From positions 1 to 21,822 of the forward strand of contig JASHVU010000014.1 in NCBI GenBank assembly GCA_030044455.1: a DNA stretch of 21,822 nucleotides. Reading direction: 5' to 3'. Origin of the DNA: Acidobacteriaceae bacterium. GTDB taxonomy: Bacteria > Acidobacteriota > Terriglobia > Terriglobales > Acidobacteriaceae. The position numbers and the translations under genes are program-made. Below the pieces are notes generated by a model. That model was not told where the DNA came from. It did not search any database and saw nothing but the letters and a program-made list of their open reading frames with translations. This document shows positions 1 through 8,242 of the stretch, in pieces. Each line of letters starts with the position of its first letter. The stretch's first letter is position 1.

Positions 1-512
1 ATGTAGTCGAAGGCCGTGAGTTGGTTCACGCCACCGGTCACGATGAGCGGAATCTGGGGCAGCGGCACCTTGAGCGCGCGGATGTAATGTGTGCCACCGG
101 CCGTGGCCGCCGGAAAGATCTTCACGAAATCAGAACCTGCCTTCCAGGCGGCAATTACCTCGCTGGGTGTGAAGGCGCCGGGAAATACCGCGACGTCTGC
201 CTCCCGGGCGCAGGCCACAACTTCAGGAACGAATCCAGAGCTGGTGATGAAGCGAGAGCCGGCCTCGATGCAGCGCTGGGCCGACTTGCGGTCGAGCACG
301 GAGCCGGCGCCGACGACCATATTAGGATAGAGCGCTGCCAGATCGCGAATAACTTCGGGAGCCTCAGGCAGCGTGAGGGGGATCTCGACGGTGGGGATGC
401 CTGCGGCATATAGCGTCTCCGCCGCGAACTGGGCTTGCTCGGGTTGCTTCACACGCGCACAGGGAATGATGCCAATCTCAGTGATCTGTTCGCAGACCGC
501 TTGCCTGTTCAT
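1..512 (-). CDS. KDPG/KHG-type aldolase, 3' end cut by window edge
   Basis: Class I Schiff-base aldolase of the KDPG (2-dehydro-3-deoxy-6-phosphogluconate)/4-hydroxy-2-oxoglutarate family, which cleaves the keto-acid to pyruvate plus an aldehyde in the cytoplasm (Entner-Doudoroff or related sugar-acid routes). I translated the minus strand by hand: 170 residues are visible and the C-terminus lies outside the window. Family motifs seen: VEIPLT with the catalytic-type Glu near residue 43, GAGSVLD near 68-74, PGAFTPSEV near 111-119, and KIFPA with the Schiff-base Lys at 131. The ATG at 512 is preceded by GGAGG about 6 nt upstream, which fixes the start. The VEIPLT stretch carries Thr where the E. 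coli enzyme has Arg, so a KDPGal (DgoA-like) or other 2-keto-3-deoxy-acid substrate is possible. It lies 146 bp downstream of the efflux operon in the same orientation and probably has its own promoter. Family is secure, exact substrate is not. Confidence 0.9.
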   Translation of the reverse strand, partial: MNRQAVCEQITEIGIIPCARVKQPEQAQFAAETLYAAGIPTVEIPLTLPEAPEVIRDLAALYPNMVVGAGSVLDRKSAQRCIEAGSRFITSSGFVPEVVACAREADVAVFPGAFTPSEVIAAWKAGSDFVKIFPAATAGGTHYIRALKVPLPQIPLIVTGGVNQLTAFDY

Positions 513-551
513 TTAGCCTCCGGATCAGAATAAGACGTGATTCAGGGGAGC

Positions 552-581
552 ATGATGGCTGATAACCACGCATCTCGTCAA
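552..581 (-). promoter_or_regulatory. candidate sigma70 promoter of the aldolase gene
   Basis: On the minus strand TTGACG (581-576) and CATCAT (557-552) are separated by 18 nt. This would start transcription near position 545, about 33 nt before the aldolase ATG. The match is 5/6 and 4/6 to consensus. It was found by eye, and the promoter consensus of this organism is unknown. Confidence 0.35.
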
Positions 582-658
582 GAAAAGTCCAGCGTAGCTG
601 CGCCCCGCGCATCCTTAAGAACAGCGCGGCCACGCATCGCATCGCCGCGCCGACGAGT

Positions 659-3600
659 TTATTCTGTTGCCCAGCCTGGCTCGGGAGCCGGCAACACATC
701 GCCTTCTCCGGCGACCCAAACGTAGAGCGTGGGTAACAGAAAGACGCTCATCATGAGCGCAGCGATCAGGCCACCCACGATCACAATTGCAAACGGACGC
801 TGCGAGTCAGAGCCGATGGCGTGCGACAGCGCCGCAGGGATGAGGCCCAGCGTGGCCACCAGGCTGGTGATCATGATCGGCCGCAAGCGCAGGACCGCTC
901 CCTCAACTGCGGCGTTCTTGACGGTGAAGCCGTGAACGCGCAACTGGTTGATGTATTCCAGCATGATGACGCCGGTCTGCACGGATACGCCAAAGAGCGC
1001 AAGCATACCAATGGCCGCAGATACGCTGAAGTTGGTATGCGTCATAAAGAGCGCAATCAGCCCGCCGAGCGGAGCTAGCAGCTCATTCAGCAGGATGAGA
1101 ATTGCCCACTTAAAGGAACGGAACATGATGTAAAGGATCATAAAGATGAGAAGAACGGTGATGGGCGTGATGATCGCCAGCCTGGCGTCGGCGCGCTGCT
1201 TGCTCTTGTATTCGCCGCCCCACTCCGTGTGATACCCTACCGGGAGCTTCACGTCTTCCTTTACCTTCTTGATCGCCTCTTCTACCGTTGACCCCAGATC
1301 GCGGCCGCGAACGCTGAACTTGATTGCGACGTATCGCGACTCTCCTTCGCGATAGATCTCCTCGGCCCCGTCGTCAGTGTTTACCTTGGTGAGTTGTGCA
1401 AGCGATACACGCTCGCCGGTGGGCGCAAGCAACCGCACGTTCTCAATTGCTTCACGCGTATCGCGGAATTTCTGCTGATAGCGCAGCACTACGTCATATT
1501 GCGCTTCGCCCTGCAGCAGCTCGGTGACGGTATTGCCGCCGACCGCGGTTTGCAGTGCATCCTGCACGTCGGCCACGTTGATGCCGTAGCGCGCACAGGC
1601 GGCGCGGTCAACCACGAAAGTAAGGTTGGGCTGGCCGATGACGCGGAACAAGCCCAGATCGGCAACGCCCGGAACCTGGCTCATGACTTGAACTACCTCG
1701 TTGCCCTTGGCTTCGAGTGTGCGCAGATCGTCGCCGAAGATTTTTACCGAGAGCTCGCCTTTGACGCCTGAGACCGCCTCCTCCATGTTGTCTTCAATGG
1801 GCTGCGAGAACCCCCAGATTACACCGGGGGTCTTTTCCAGCTCCTTGTCCATGGCGGCAATGAGGGCTTCTTTGTTCTGGTGAAAGACCGGGCGCCATTC
1901 CGCCTTCGGCTTCAATCCGACGTAGTACTCGGTGTTGAAGAAGCCGGTCCAGTCGGTACCGTCGTCGGGACGGCCGATTTGATCGACTACCTCCGTCACC
2001 TCAGGAAACGAAGCGAGAGTAAGCCGCGCGTGTTCGGCAATTCTGCGGCTCTCATCGGGGCCGGTCGACGGCGCCAGCGATCCGCGCGCCCAGATTGCGC
2101 CTTCATCCAGATGGGGCAGGAACTCGGAGCCAATCACGCCGCTGAATCCCATGAAAATGGTAAGACCAAAGGCACAGAGAGCGAGACCGATCGTCACTCC
2201 GCGATGATCAATGGCCCAGCTGACTGCGGGACGATAACGACGCGTGAGCCAGGCCATGAAAGGGTTGTGCCATTCTTTAGCACCTTTGCGGAAGAACATA
2301 CTGGCAAGCACCGGCGCAATGATAATTGAGAACATGAGCGCGCCTGCCAGCGCGAAACATACAGTCCATGCCATTGGCCGGAACAATCGTCCCTCAACCG
2401 CCTGCAACGTGTAAATCGGCATGTAGGCGGTGATGATGATGACGATTGCGAAAAAAACAGGGCGTTGCACTTCATGCACGGCGTCAACGATCTTTTCGAA
2501 AGTAGTTCGCGTGTCTTCCTTGTGGCCGAGATGGCGGATGATGTTTTCGATCATCACCACTGCGCCGTCGACGACCATGCCGAAGTCGAGCGCGCCCAAT
2601 GAGAGCAGGTTGGCGGGAATGTGATTCAGGCTGAGGCAGGTAGCAGCAAACAGCAGCGAAAACGGAATGGTGCAGGCGACGATGAACGCGCCGCGAACGT
2701 TGCCCAAAAAGATGAACAGGATGATGACAACGAGCAGAATGCCTTCAGTAAGGTTGTGCAGCACGGTGTGCGTGGTGAAGTGGACGAGGTCGGAGCGGTC
2801 GAGGAAGGGCACGACTTTGACGCCTGGCGGAAGTATCCCGGGCGTGGCGGCCTCGGCGGGCTTGGCCTTGTGAAAAAGGCCTCCTGGTTGAGCCGGTTGG
2901 GCATCGGTGCCATTGAGCTCTATCGTCTTGGCCTCAATCCCTTTGAGCGCGGGATCGGCATCATCGCCCTTTTGCAGCAGCAACGTGCCTTCCACCACAT
3001 CGGGCTCGTCGATGATTCGATGTGTCTTATCGTCGTACCAGGCCTTGCTGATTTGTCCAAGACGGATCTTTGGCCCTTGGTCGACAATCGCAATGTCTTT
3101 GATTCGGACGGGCGTGCCGTTCGACTGCGTGACAACCGTATTCTCGATGTCCTGGACGGTGCGGAAAAGGCCCTGCGCCTGTACGTTGATTTGCTGCGGT
3201 CCGGCCTGGATGAAGCTGCCGCCAGCATTGGTGTTGTTGTTGGCCAGCTGCTGCTCAATCTGCGCGATGCTCAGGTTGTATTCGATCAGCTTTTCGGGAT
3301 CGAGGCGGACCTGGTACTCCTTGGTCAGTCCCCCGAAAGTAGCCTGGTCGACGACATGGGGCACGCTCTTGTATTGCTTCGCCAGCGTCCAGTCGGCGAT
3401 GGACTTGAGTTCCATCACGTCGTAAGCCGGATTCTTGCTCTCGAGCGTATACCAGTAGATTTGCCCCGCGGGGCTCCAGTCGGTCTGCAGCTGCGGCACC
3501 AGTCCCGCAGGCAGCGTGACCATACTCAAGCGTTCCAGGACTCGCTCGCGATTCCAGTTATCGTCAGAGGAATCGTCGAAGTTCATCATGATGCTCGAAA

Positions 3601-3868
3601 TCCCGGCGAGCGTAAACGAGCGCAGATTGTCGAGATGCGGCAGGCCTGCCATTTGAATCTCGGTCGGGACAGTGACCTGCTTCTCTATGTCCTCAGCCGA
3701 ATGGCCGGGCCATTGGGTAATGATGTTGACGTAGTTATTGGCAACGTCAGGATATGCGTCGATGGGCAGATTCTTAAATGAAATTGCGCCCCAAAGCAGC
3801 AGAAACCCGCCGATGCCAATGACCATCAGCCGGTTTTTGAGCGCAGCATCGACCAGTGCTCTGATCAT
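659..3868 (-). CDS. HME-type RND efflux pump (CzcA/CusA family)
   Basis: Inner-membrane proton-driven pump of a tripartite efflux system, 1069 aa, close to the usual CzcA/CusA length. N-terminal membrane anchor about 13-33; large periplasmic loop; transmembrane block about 375-520 containing the HME motif DFGMVVDGAVVMIEN, whose D428, D434 and E441 match the proton-relay acids of CzcA; second periplasmic loop; last transmembrane block about 890-1055. Differences from well-known relatives: after LLLQKG (about 295-300) there is an Ala/Pro/Gly-rich insertion reaching about residue 345, and the EFLPHLDEG segment lacks the Met that CusA uses for Cu/Ag. A Zn/Co/Ni-like or unassigned substrate is therefore more likely than Cu/Ag. 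Start ATG 3868 has GGAGG 4 nt upstream and overlaps the adaptor stop as ATGA, so translation is probably coupled. It is the last gene of the czcCBA-like operon. Confidence 0.93.
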   Translation of the reverse strand: MIRALVDAALKNRLMVIGIGGFLLLWGAISFKNLPIDAYPDVANNYVNIITQWPGHSAEDIEKQVTVPTEIQMAGLPHLDNLRSFTLAGISSIMMNFDDSSDDNWNRERVLERLSMVTLPAGLVPQLQTDWSPAGQIYWYTLESKNPAYDVMELKSIADWTLAKQYKSVPHVVDQATFGGLTKEYQVRLDPEKLIEYNLSIAQIEQQLANNNTNAGGSFIQAGPQQINVQAQGLFRTVQDIENTVVTQSNGTPVRIKDIAIVDQGPKIRLGQISKAWYDDKTHRIIDEPDVVEGTLLLQKGDDADPALKGIEAKTIELNGTDAQPAQPGGLFHKAKPAEAATPGILPPGVKVVPFLDRSDLVHFTTHTVLHNLTEGILLVVIILFIFLGNVRGAFIVACTIPFSLLFAATCLSLNHIPANLLSLGALDFGMVVDGAVVMIENIIRHLGHKEDTRTTFEKIVDAVHEVQRPVFFAIVIIITAYMPIYTLQAVEGRLFRPMAWTVCFALAGALMFSIIIAPVLASMFFRKGAKEWHNPFMAWLTRRYRPAVSWAIDHRGVTIGLALCAFGLTIFMGFSGVIGSEFLPHLDEGAIWARGSLAPSTGPDESRRIAEHARLTLASFPEVTEVVDQIGRPDDGTDWTGFFNTEYYVGLKPKAEWRPVFHQNKEALIAAMDKELEKTPGVIWGFSQPIEDNMEEAVSGVKGELSVKIFGDDLRTLEAKGNEVVQVMSQVPGVADLGLFRVIGQPNLTFVVDRAACARYGINVADVQDALQTAVGGNTVTELLQGEAQYDVVLRYQQKFRDTREAIENVRLLAPTGERVSLAQLTKVNTDDGAEEIYREGESRYVAIKFSVRGRDLGSTVEEAIKKVKEDVKLPVGYHTEWGGEYKSKQRADARLAIITPITVLLIFMILYIMFRSFKWAILILLNELLAPLGGLIALFMTHTNFSVSAAIGMLALFGVSVQTGVIMLEYINQLRVHGFTVKNAAVEGAVLRLRPIMITSLVATLGLIPAALSHAIGSDSQRPFAIVIVGGLIAALMMSVFLLPTLYVWVAGEGDVLPAPEPGWATE

Positions 3869-5043
3869 TGCGCCTCCAGCGTAGATTCAAGCTGCAAAAC
3901 GTTGGAGACCACCTGTTGGCCGCTTGGGAAGGGGACTTCCTTCGAGTTCTCGACCGCGGCCAGAATTTCCTGCTTGTCGCCGACCATGTTGCCGGCCCTG
4001 ATCTCAACCCTGCGGAACTGGTTATTGCCGGCGGGCACGAATACCCAGTCGCGATCGTGAAGGTGCAACACCGCCGGCGCGGGTACCAGCGTGTAGCGCT
4101 CCTTCTGCAAGCTCTGGAAAGATGCCGTCACGAACATGCCCAACTTCAGGAAGCCCGGATTCGGCACCTCGACGCGAACTTTGGCGGTGCGGATATTCGG
4201 GTCGAGCACCGGACCGATGTCGGAGATGTGACCCGTGAGCGGCCGGTTCGGATAGGCCGTGACCGTGATCTTCGCCTCCTGGCCGAGCTGCAGCTTGGGG
4301 ATGTCGTTCTCGTATACGTCGCAGATGACCCACACGCTTGATAAATCCGCCACCGTGAACGCCGTCGCCGAGCCCGAGAACGTTACGCCCGCAGCCGCGG
4401 CCTGGGTCACGTTTTGCTGCACGATCACGCCCGAGATAGGTGAGTACACGGGCACCACCGGCGAAGGGTGATCCTTATCGATTCCCAGAGTGTCCAGCTG
4501 CTCTTCCGCCGACTTCAAATCGGCAAGCGAGTCGTTCTCGGCATCCTCGGCCTGCTCCAGCATGCTTTGCGAGATGGCGCCATGCGCGAACAGATCCTTG
4601 GCGCGCACGTATGCTTTGTTATTCATGATCTCGTCGTTGCGCGCCTTCAGGTATGTATCGAATGCATTCGAGCTGTCAGGACTCTGTATTTTCAGCAGCA
4701 GCTGGCCCTTCTTCACGTAGTCGTCCAGTCGCGCCTTGATGTCGACAACCCGGCCGCTGGCCAGCGAAATCACCGGAATCTCCCGCGCGATGTCGGGGAA
4801 CACTGATCCGGTTACATCGAGCTCTGAAGGCGCGTCGTAAGCCTCGGCTGCCACCAGCGGAAACTGATCCGGCTTGTCCACCCTCACCAGGCTCATGTCG
4901 CCGGACTGCACCACCGGTACCTGCATCGGCCCGGTATCGCCGCCCTGACTGCCCTTGCAGGCAGACAAAGTAATTCCGGCAGCCAGCGCAAGCAAAACCG
5001 CTGCCCCGAGGAAGAAATGATTTCCAGTTCGATATCCGGTCAT
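3865..5043 (-). CDS. RND periplasmic adaptor (CzcB/HlyD family) lipoprotein
   Basis: Membrane-fusion protein of 392 aa that bridges the RND pump and the outer-membrane channel. The N-terminus is a lipoprotein signal: hydrophobic stretch about 10-28 followed by the lipobox LSAC, so the mature protein is probably anchored by a lipidated Cys near residue 29. Then come a barrel-sandwich (biotinyl-lipoyl-like) half (VISLASGRVVDIKARLDDYVKKG, read as two parts around residues 91-115), an alpha-hairpin rich in Ala, Glu and Asp (about 125-190), the second lipoyl half (YSPISGVIVQQNV), and beta-barrel and membrane-proximal domains (SSVWVICDVYENDI; RTAKVRVEVPNP). No His-rich N-terminal metal-binding region like that of CzcB is seen. 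ATG 5043 has GAGG about 7 nt upstream. Both ends overlap neighbouring genes by 4 nt (ATGA), which indicates one operon. Confidence 0.92.
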   Translation of the reverse strand: MTGYRTGNHFFLGAAVLLALAAGITLSACKGSQGGDTGPMQVPVVQSGDMSLVRVDKPDQFPLVAAEAYDAPSELDVTGSVFPDIAREIPVISLASGRVVDIKARLDDYVKKGQLLLKIQSPDSSNAFDTYLKARNDEIMNNKAYVRAKDLFAHGAISQSMLEQAEDAENDSLADLKSAEEQLDTLGIDKDHPSPVVPVYSPISGVIVQQNVTQAAAAGVTFSGSATAFTVADLSSVWVICDVYENDIPKLQLGQEAKITVTAYPNRPLTGHISDIGPVLDPNIRTAKVRVEVPNPGFLKLGMFVTASFQSLQKERYTLVPAPAVLHLHDRDWVFVPAGNNQFRRVEIRAGNMVGDKQEILAAVENSKEVPFPSGQQVVSNVLQLESTLEAQ

Positions 5044-6329
5044 TGGATTACCTCGCGTCCCACGGCAAGATTCAGTTGCGCGGCCGCTGTCATGTAGGCG
5101 CCGATCAGTTGCGCATACGCCAGCTGCACCTGCCGGTAATCGCTCTGCGCATTCAGAAAGTCCATCAGCGACGCACCCCCGTGCATATACGCGTAACTCA
5201 CTTCGTCGCGCACCTTCAGTGCCTCGTCGTTGTACTTGGCCTTGTAGGGCTTCAGCAGCGCAATGTTGCTTCGCACCAGCTCATAGGCCGAGTCCACGTC
5301 GCTGAACACCTGCGCCTTGGCCGCGTCGCTGGCCTGCTGTGCGCGATCGATGTCGATCTGTGTCCGCTTCTTCTCGCCCTGGTTGCGGTCAAACACCCTC
5401 AGCGGGATGCTCACGCTCACACCCAGCGTTTGCAATCCGTTCGGGTTGTTGTTCGACGAGTTCCATGTGTACCAGGCCCCGTAGGTCGGGTCGGTCGATC
5501 CGTTTGAAACAGCTAGCTTGTGGTTGGTGTTCGACTGCTCGAGGGTCTCAAGCGCCGCCGCCAGGTCGGGCCGCGCTGCCAGCGCCGCCTGCTGGTAGGT
5601 GTCCAGAGGATCGAGCGACTCGTTGAAGTCAAATACGCCTGTTACGTCGAACTGATCGACCGGTGTGCGGTCGTTCAGCAACTGCAGCAGCTGGATTTTG
5701 GCCGTGCGCAGGTTCACGATCGCCGTCTCGATCTCCGACTCGTACTGCACGCGCTGCAACTCGATTCGGTCGAAGTCGATCTGAGCAATGTCGCCGGCCT
5801 TTAGGCGGTCGTTGCTGATTTCGATGATGTGGTCGTAGTACTCCAGATCGGCCTTAGCCAAGGCGAGGATGAACTTGGCCTGCAGCGTTGCCACAAACTG
5901 CGCGCGCAGCGCAAAAATCATGTTGCGCTGAAGATCTTCATGCTGCGACTCGGTAATCTGCGTTCCCTCTCGCGCGCTCTCCAGCCTCAGCTCGCGCTTG
6001 TGATCGCGCTCGTGCAGGTAGCTGAAGTTAGGCGAGAAGAACGTGCCTTTGAAGGGCTGGTAAATGCCGTGGTCCGGCGCGATCGAAGTGCCGTCCACGG
6101 TCCCCGTGAACTGCGGGTTGGGTCTCAGGTACGCCGTGATCTCCTCGGCCTTCATCTCGTCCACGTTGTCCGCATCCGCCTTTAACGCTGGGTTGCCGTC
6201 GATAAACCGAGTCCGCACCTCATCCCACGTCAATGCCTGGGGGGCCTGAGCATGACATCCGAACGGGCAGAGCAGCGCGACGGCGTAGACCGTAACGGCA
6301 AATCTGCGCACCAGCCATGAAGTTTCCAC
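5040..6329 (-). CDS. TolC/CzcC-family outer-membrane efflux protein
   Basis: Outer-membrane channel of the tripartite pump, 429 aa, normal for the CzcC/TolC (OEP) family. A signal peptide is visible: basic VRR, hydrophobic core, and probable signal peptidase I site at CHA-QA near residue 28. Two OEP-like repeats of long helices follow: about 75-215 (KRELRLESAREGTQITES onward, AKADLEYYDHIIEISNDRL) and about 290-425 (GVSVSIPLRVFDRNQGEKKR; QSDYRQVQLAYAQLIGAY). The start is GTG at 6329, supported by GGAG (6342-6339) 9 nt upstream; the next internal ATG would cut into the signal peptide. First gene of the operon, overlapping the adaptor start by ATGA. Its promoter should lie in the AT-rich region before it. 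The channel does not reveal the substrate. Confidence 0.9.
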   Translation of the reverse strand: METSWLVRRFAVTVYAVALLCPFGCHAQAPQALTWDEVRTRFIDGNPALKADADNVDEMKAEEITAYLRPNPQFTGTVDGTSIAPDHGIYQPFKGTFFSPNFSYLHERDHKRELRLESAREGTQITESQHEDLQRNMIFALRAQFVATLQAKFILALAKADLEYYDHIIEISNDRLKAGDIAQIDFDRIELQRVQYESEIETAIVNLRTAKIQLLQLLNDRTPVDQFDVTGVFDFNESLDPLDTYQQAALAARPDLAAALETLEQSNTNHKLAVSNGSTDPTYGAWYTWNSSNNNPNGLQTLGVSVSIPLRVFDRNQGEKKRTQIDIDRAQQASDAAKAQVFSDVDSAYELVRSNIALLKPYKAKYNDEALKVRDEVSYAYMHGGASLMDFLNAQSDYRQVQLAYAQLIGAYMTAAAQLNLAVGREVIQ

Positions 6330-6358
6330 TAGAATGTTCTCCGGTTACGAATGGGAAT

Positions 6359-6386
6359 GAAGCGTGCGTTTGAAGCATTACGCTTC
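6359..6386. repeat. 7-bp inverted repeat upstream of efflux operon
   Basis: GAAGCGT (6359-6365) and ACGCTTC (6380-6386) are perfect inverted arms separated by 14 nt. A second internal GAAGC (6372-6376) pairs with the same right arm. The site lies 30 bp upstream of the GTG start of the outer-membrane channel gene, just before its ribosome-binding site. It could be an operator for a metal-responsive or two-component regulator, or a leader hairpin. Function is inferred only from position. Confidence 0.4.
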
Positions 6387-6669
6387 GATAGCAGCCCTCA
6401 AGAATAGGTTTCATTTCAGCATAACTGCCATGTGGACTGCGGCGACCTATCTATTTGTCATGCTAGGCTATCTTTTGGCCAATATTGACAAGGCTTTACG
6501 GAATGTTAACGATTTGGCTATGTGTTTCATATTTCATTTATATAATTCACTTACAGTCTGTTCATTTATTCGTTTTCATTTGCGCGGCCTGCACGCACTA
6601 TTGAAACTCGGAACTATGGCTTGTCATCAGCTGGTATCATATTGAACGGTGCAGACGAAGGGCGCTTTC

Positions 6670-6673
6670 GGAG
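6670..6673 (+). promoter_or_regulatory. Shine-Dalgarno deciding response-regulator start
   Basis: GGAG lies 8 nt before ATG 6682. A longer in-frame reading from GTG 6649 would add 11 residues before the receiver domain's first strand (NIRILIVDD) and has no comparable ribosome-binding site, so ATG 6682 is preferred. Confidence 0.6.
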
Positions 6674-6681
6674 CTTATCCA

Positions 6682-7380
6682 ATGAACATCCGCATTCTGA
6701 TCGTGGATGATCACAGCCTGTTCAGGGAGAGCCTGGGCAGAATGCTTCAGGCGGAACCCGGCTTTAGCGTCGTTGGCGAGTGCAGAAGCTTGGCTGAAGC
6801 GCTTGCGACACTCTCAGCGGTTGAGGCAGATGTCATTCTCCTCGACTACGACCTGGGCAACGAACAGGGAACTTCGCTGCTCGCGGAGCTCAAAAAACGG
6901 CAGATCCACACTTCGGTTCTGATTGTCACCGCGGGGATGCCGAGCGAAGAGGCGTTTCGCGGCTTCGACGAAGGTGTGATGGGAATCCTGCTCAAACACA
7001 GCAGCCTCGATCAATTGATCGCCGCAATCCGCACGGTATCAGCCGGAGAGCGCTGGCTGGGTGACGACGCGATGCGGGCACTTCTGTCGTCAAGGAGCGG
7101 CATCCCCATCGGCTCTGAAACTGCCAGGCCGCTGACCGCGCGGCAGAGCGATGTGATGCGAGGCATCCTCGATGGACTTACAAACAAGGAGATCGCATTT
7201 AACCTCAAGTCATCTGAAACTTCAGTGAAGGCGGTCATCCAGGAGCTTTTTCAAAAAGCTGGCGTAAGAACTCGCAGCCAGCTGGTACGAATCGCCATTG
7301 AGAAACACTCTTCTGACTGGCTCGGACAGCGGCGTACCAATGAGACGCCCCGGGCGCAACCTACCCGATTGGGACTGTGA
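6682..7380 (+). CDS. NarL/LuxR-family response regulator
   Basis: Cytoplasmic two-component transcription factor, 232 aa, typical for the NarL/FixJ type. Receiver domain about 1-120: acidic pair D9/D10, phosphoacceptor D55 (VILLD), switch Thr83, and conserved Lys105 (LLKHSS). The C-terminal LuxR-type helix-turn-helix spans about 150-208 (LTARQSDVMRGILDGLTNKE, then SVKAVIQELFQKAGV). All residues needed for phosphorylation are present, so it should respond to a kinase, but no histidine kinase is encoded nearby. It is divergent from the efflux operon with a shared 350-bp upstream region, which makes that operon a plausible but unproven target. It is followed by a convergent OmpR-type regulator; I saw no intrinsic terminator after its stop. 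Confidence 0.9.
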   Translation: MNIRILIVDDHSLFRESLGRMLQAEPGFSVVGECRSLAEALATLSAVEADVILLDYDLGNEQGTSLLAELKKRQIHTSVLIVTAGMPSEEAFRGFDEGVMGILLKHSSLDQLIAAIRTVSAGERWLGDDAMRALLSSRSGIPIGSETARPLTARQSDVMRGILDGLTNKEIAFNLKSSETSVKAVIQELFQKAGVRTRSQLVRIAIEKHSSDWLGQRRTNETPRAQPTRLGL

Positions 7381-7449
7381 GGCGCTGCCCCGATCATGGC
7401 GGTTATCCATATTCGTACCGTAAGTTACTCGGCAAGCTGTCGAATTTCT

Positions 7450-7485
7450 GAGTTAGCTTGACCAATAGAGTTAGCTTGATCAATA
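7450..7485. repeat. 18-bp tandem direct repeat between convergent genes
   Basis: Two adjacent units, GAGTTAGCTTGACCAATA (7450-7467) and GAGTTAGCTTGATCAATA (7468-7485), differ at one base. The repeat ends one base before the stop codon of the KdpE-like gene and lies about 70 bp after the stop of the LuxR-type gene. It is not a hairpin terminator. It may be a slippage duplication or a protein-binding direct repeat. Confidence 0.8.
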
Positions 7486-7486
7486 A

Positions 7487-8242
7487 CTAGATTGCAGACG
7501 TTGGCGACGCTTGCATACACGCAGAGCCATGCTCCTGACCATTGAAGCGATAGCCAATATACGCGTGAGTAAGAAGATACTTCGGATGATGTGGATCGTC
7601 TTCTATTTTGTTGCGCAACTGTCTTACGAAAGTACGCAAATATTCCAACTCCTCGCCATAATGCGGCCCCCAGACTGACTTCAAAAGCCGCGCGTGCGGA
7701 ATTGGCTGACCAGCGTGCGTCATGAGATAGTGAAGCACTTCAAATTCTTTGGGCGTAAGATGAATCGGCTGCCCGTGCTTCATCACCATGTACTTCACCG
7801 GGTCAAGCTCAAGACCTGCGTAACGTATTGGGGTGTCGTTGTTCGTATCCTGGGCGCTCCTTCTGCGTACAGCGGAACGCAGGCGCGCAGTCAGTTCGCG
7901 AATGTGGAACGGCTTCGTAATGTAGTCGTCGGCGCCGGCATCGAAAGCCATTACCTTGTCGTCTTCGCTGTCAAGCACTGTCCACATCAGGACAGGCAGC
8001 CGCGGCACCGAATGGCGAATGGCCCGGCATGCTTCGATGCCACCCATCCCGGGCATATCGACGTCGAGGAGAACTGCATCGAACCAGGTCGCCCGCACCA
8101 GCGACAGGGCCTCTTCACCGCGCGCTGCTTCAACAGTTGTGAACCCCATGCCGACGAGGGTGACTCGTAACGCGCGTCGCGCCGAGCTGTCGTCGTCCAC
8201 AATCAGAATGGTTCCCGCAACTGATGCTGATGAATCCGTCAT
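7487..8242 (-). CDS. OmpR/KdpE-family response regulator
   Basis: Two-component regulator of 251 aa from ATG 8242. An upstream in-frame ATG at 8296 would add 18 residues of non-receiver sequence, whereas AAGGGAG lies just before 8242. Receiver domain about 11-125: acidic D16/D17, phosphoacceptor D60 (VLLDVDMPG), Thr88, Lys110 (ITKPF). C-terminal winged helix about 139-233: LTPKEFEVLHYLMTHAGQPI, then YLRTFVRQLRNKIEDDP, ending in HAYIGYRF. The YLRTF/QLRNKIEDDP signature is closest to KdpE-type regulators. The usual T-E-x-G-x-G-Y-R wing reads T-H-A-Y-I-G-Y-R here. No KdpD-like sensor and no kdpFABC genes are in the window, so a role in potassium uptake is not supported. It converges on the LuxR-type regulator. 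Confidence 0.9.
   Translation of the reverse strand: MTDSSASVAGTILIVDDDSSARRALRVTLVGMGFTTVEAARGEEALSLVRATWFDAVLLDVDMPGMGGIEACRAIRHSVPRLPVLMWTVLDSEDDKVMAFDAGADDYITKPFHIRELTARLRSAVRRRSAQDTNNDTPIRYAGLELDPVKYMVMKHGQPIHLTPKEFEVLHYLMTHAGQPIPHARLLKSVWGPHYGEELEYLRTFVRQLRNKIEDDPHHPKYLLTHAYIGYRFNGQEHGSACMQASPTSAI

Larger units (their letters stand above)
6330..6681. other. AT-rich divergent intergenic region
   Basis: About 350 bp between the efflux operon and the divergent response regulator. It is clearly more AT-rich than the flanking genes, most strongly at 6480-6560. It holds a TATAAT hexamer on the plus strand at 6541-6546 without a convincing -35 at 16-18 nt, a TTGACA at 6485-6490 without a good -10, and an inverted repeat at 6359-6386. 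No ORF here has codon use or similarity I can support. Promoters for both flanking genes should be in this stretch, but I cannot place them firmly. Confidence 0.6.

Noticed and set aside
599..655. GC-rich potential stem (GCGCGG and CCGCGC) downstream of the RND pump stop
   Set aside because: Loop of about 15 nt and no T run after it on the minus strand; not a convincing terminator.
2621..3781. Long open frame (386 codons) on the plus strand opposite the RND pump gene
   Set aside because: It is fully antisense to a gene with clear family motifs, has no recognisable domain, and long antisense frames are expected in GC-rich genes with third-position bias.
6364..6645. Open frame of 93 codons in the AT-rich gap before the NarL-type regulator
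   Set aside because: No ribosome-binding site, no similarity I recognise, and it would fill the promoter region of two divergent genes.
7381..7449. Possible intrinsic terminator between the two convergent response regulators
   Set aside because: No stem followed by a T run could be found on either strand.
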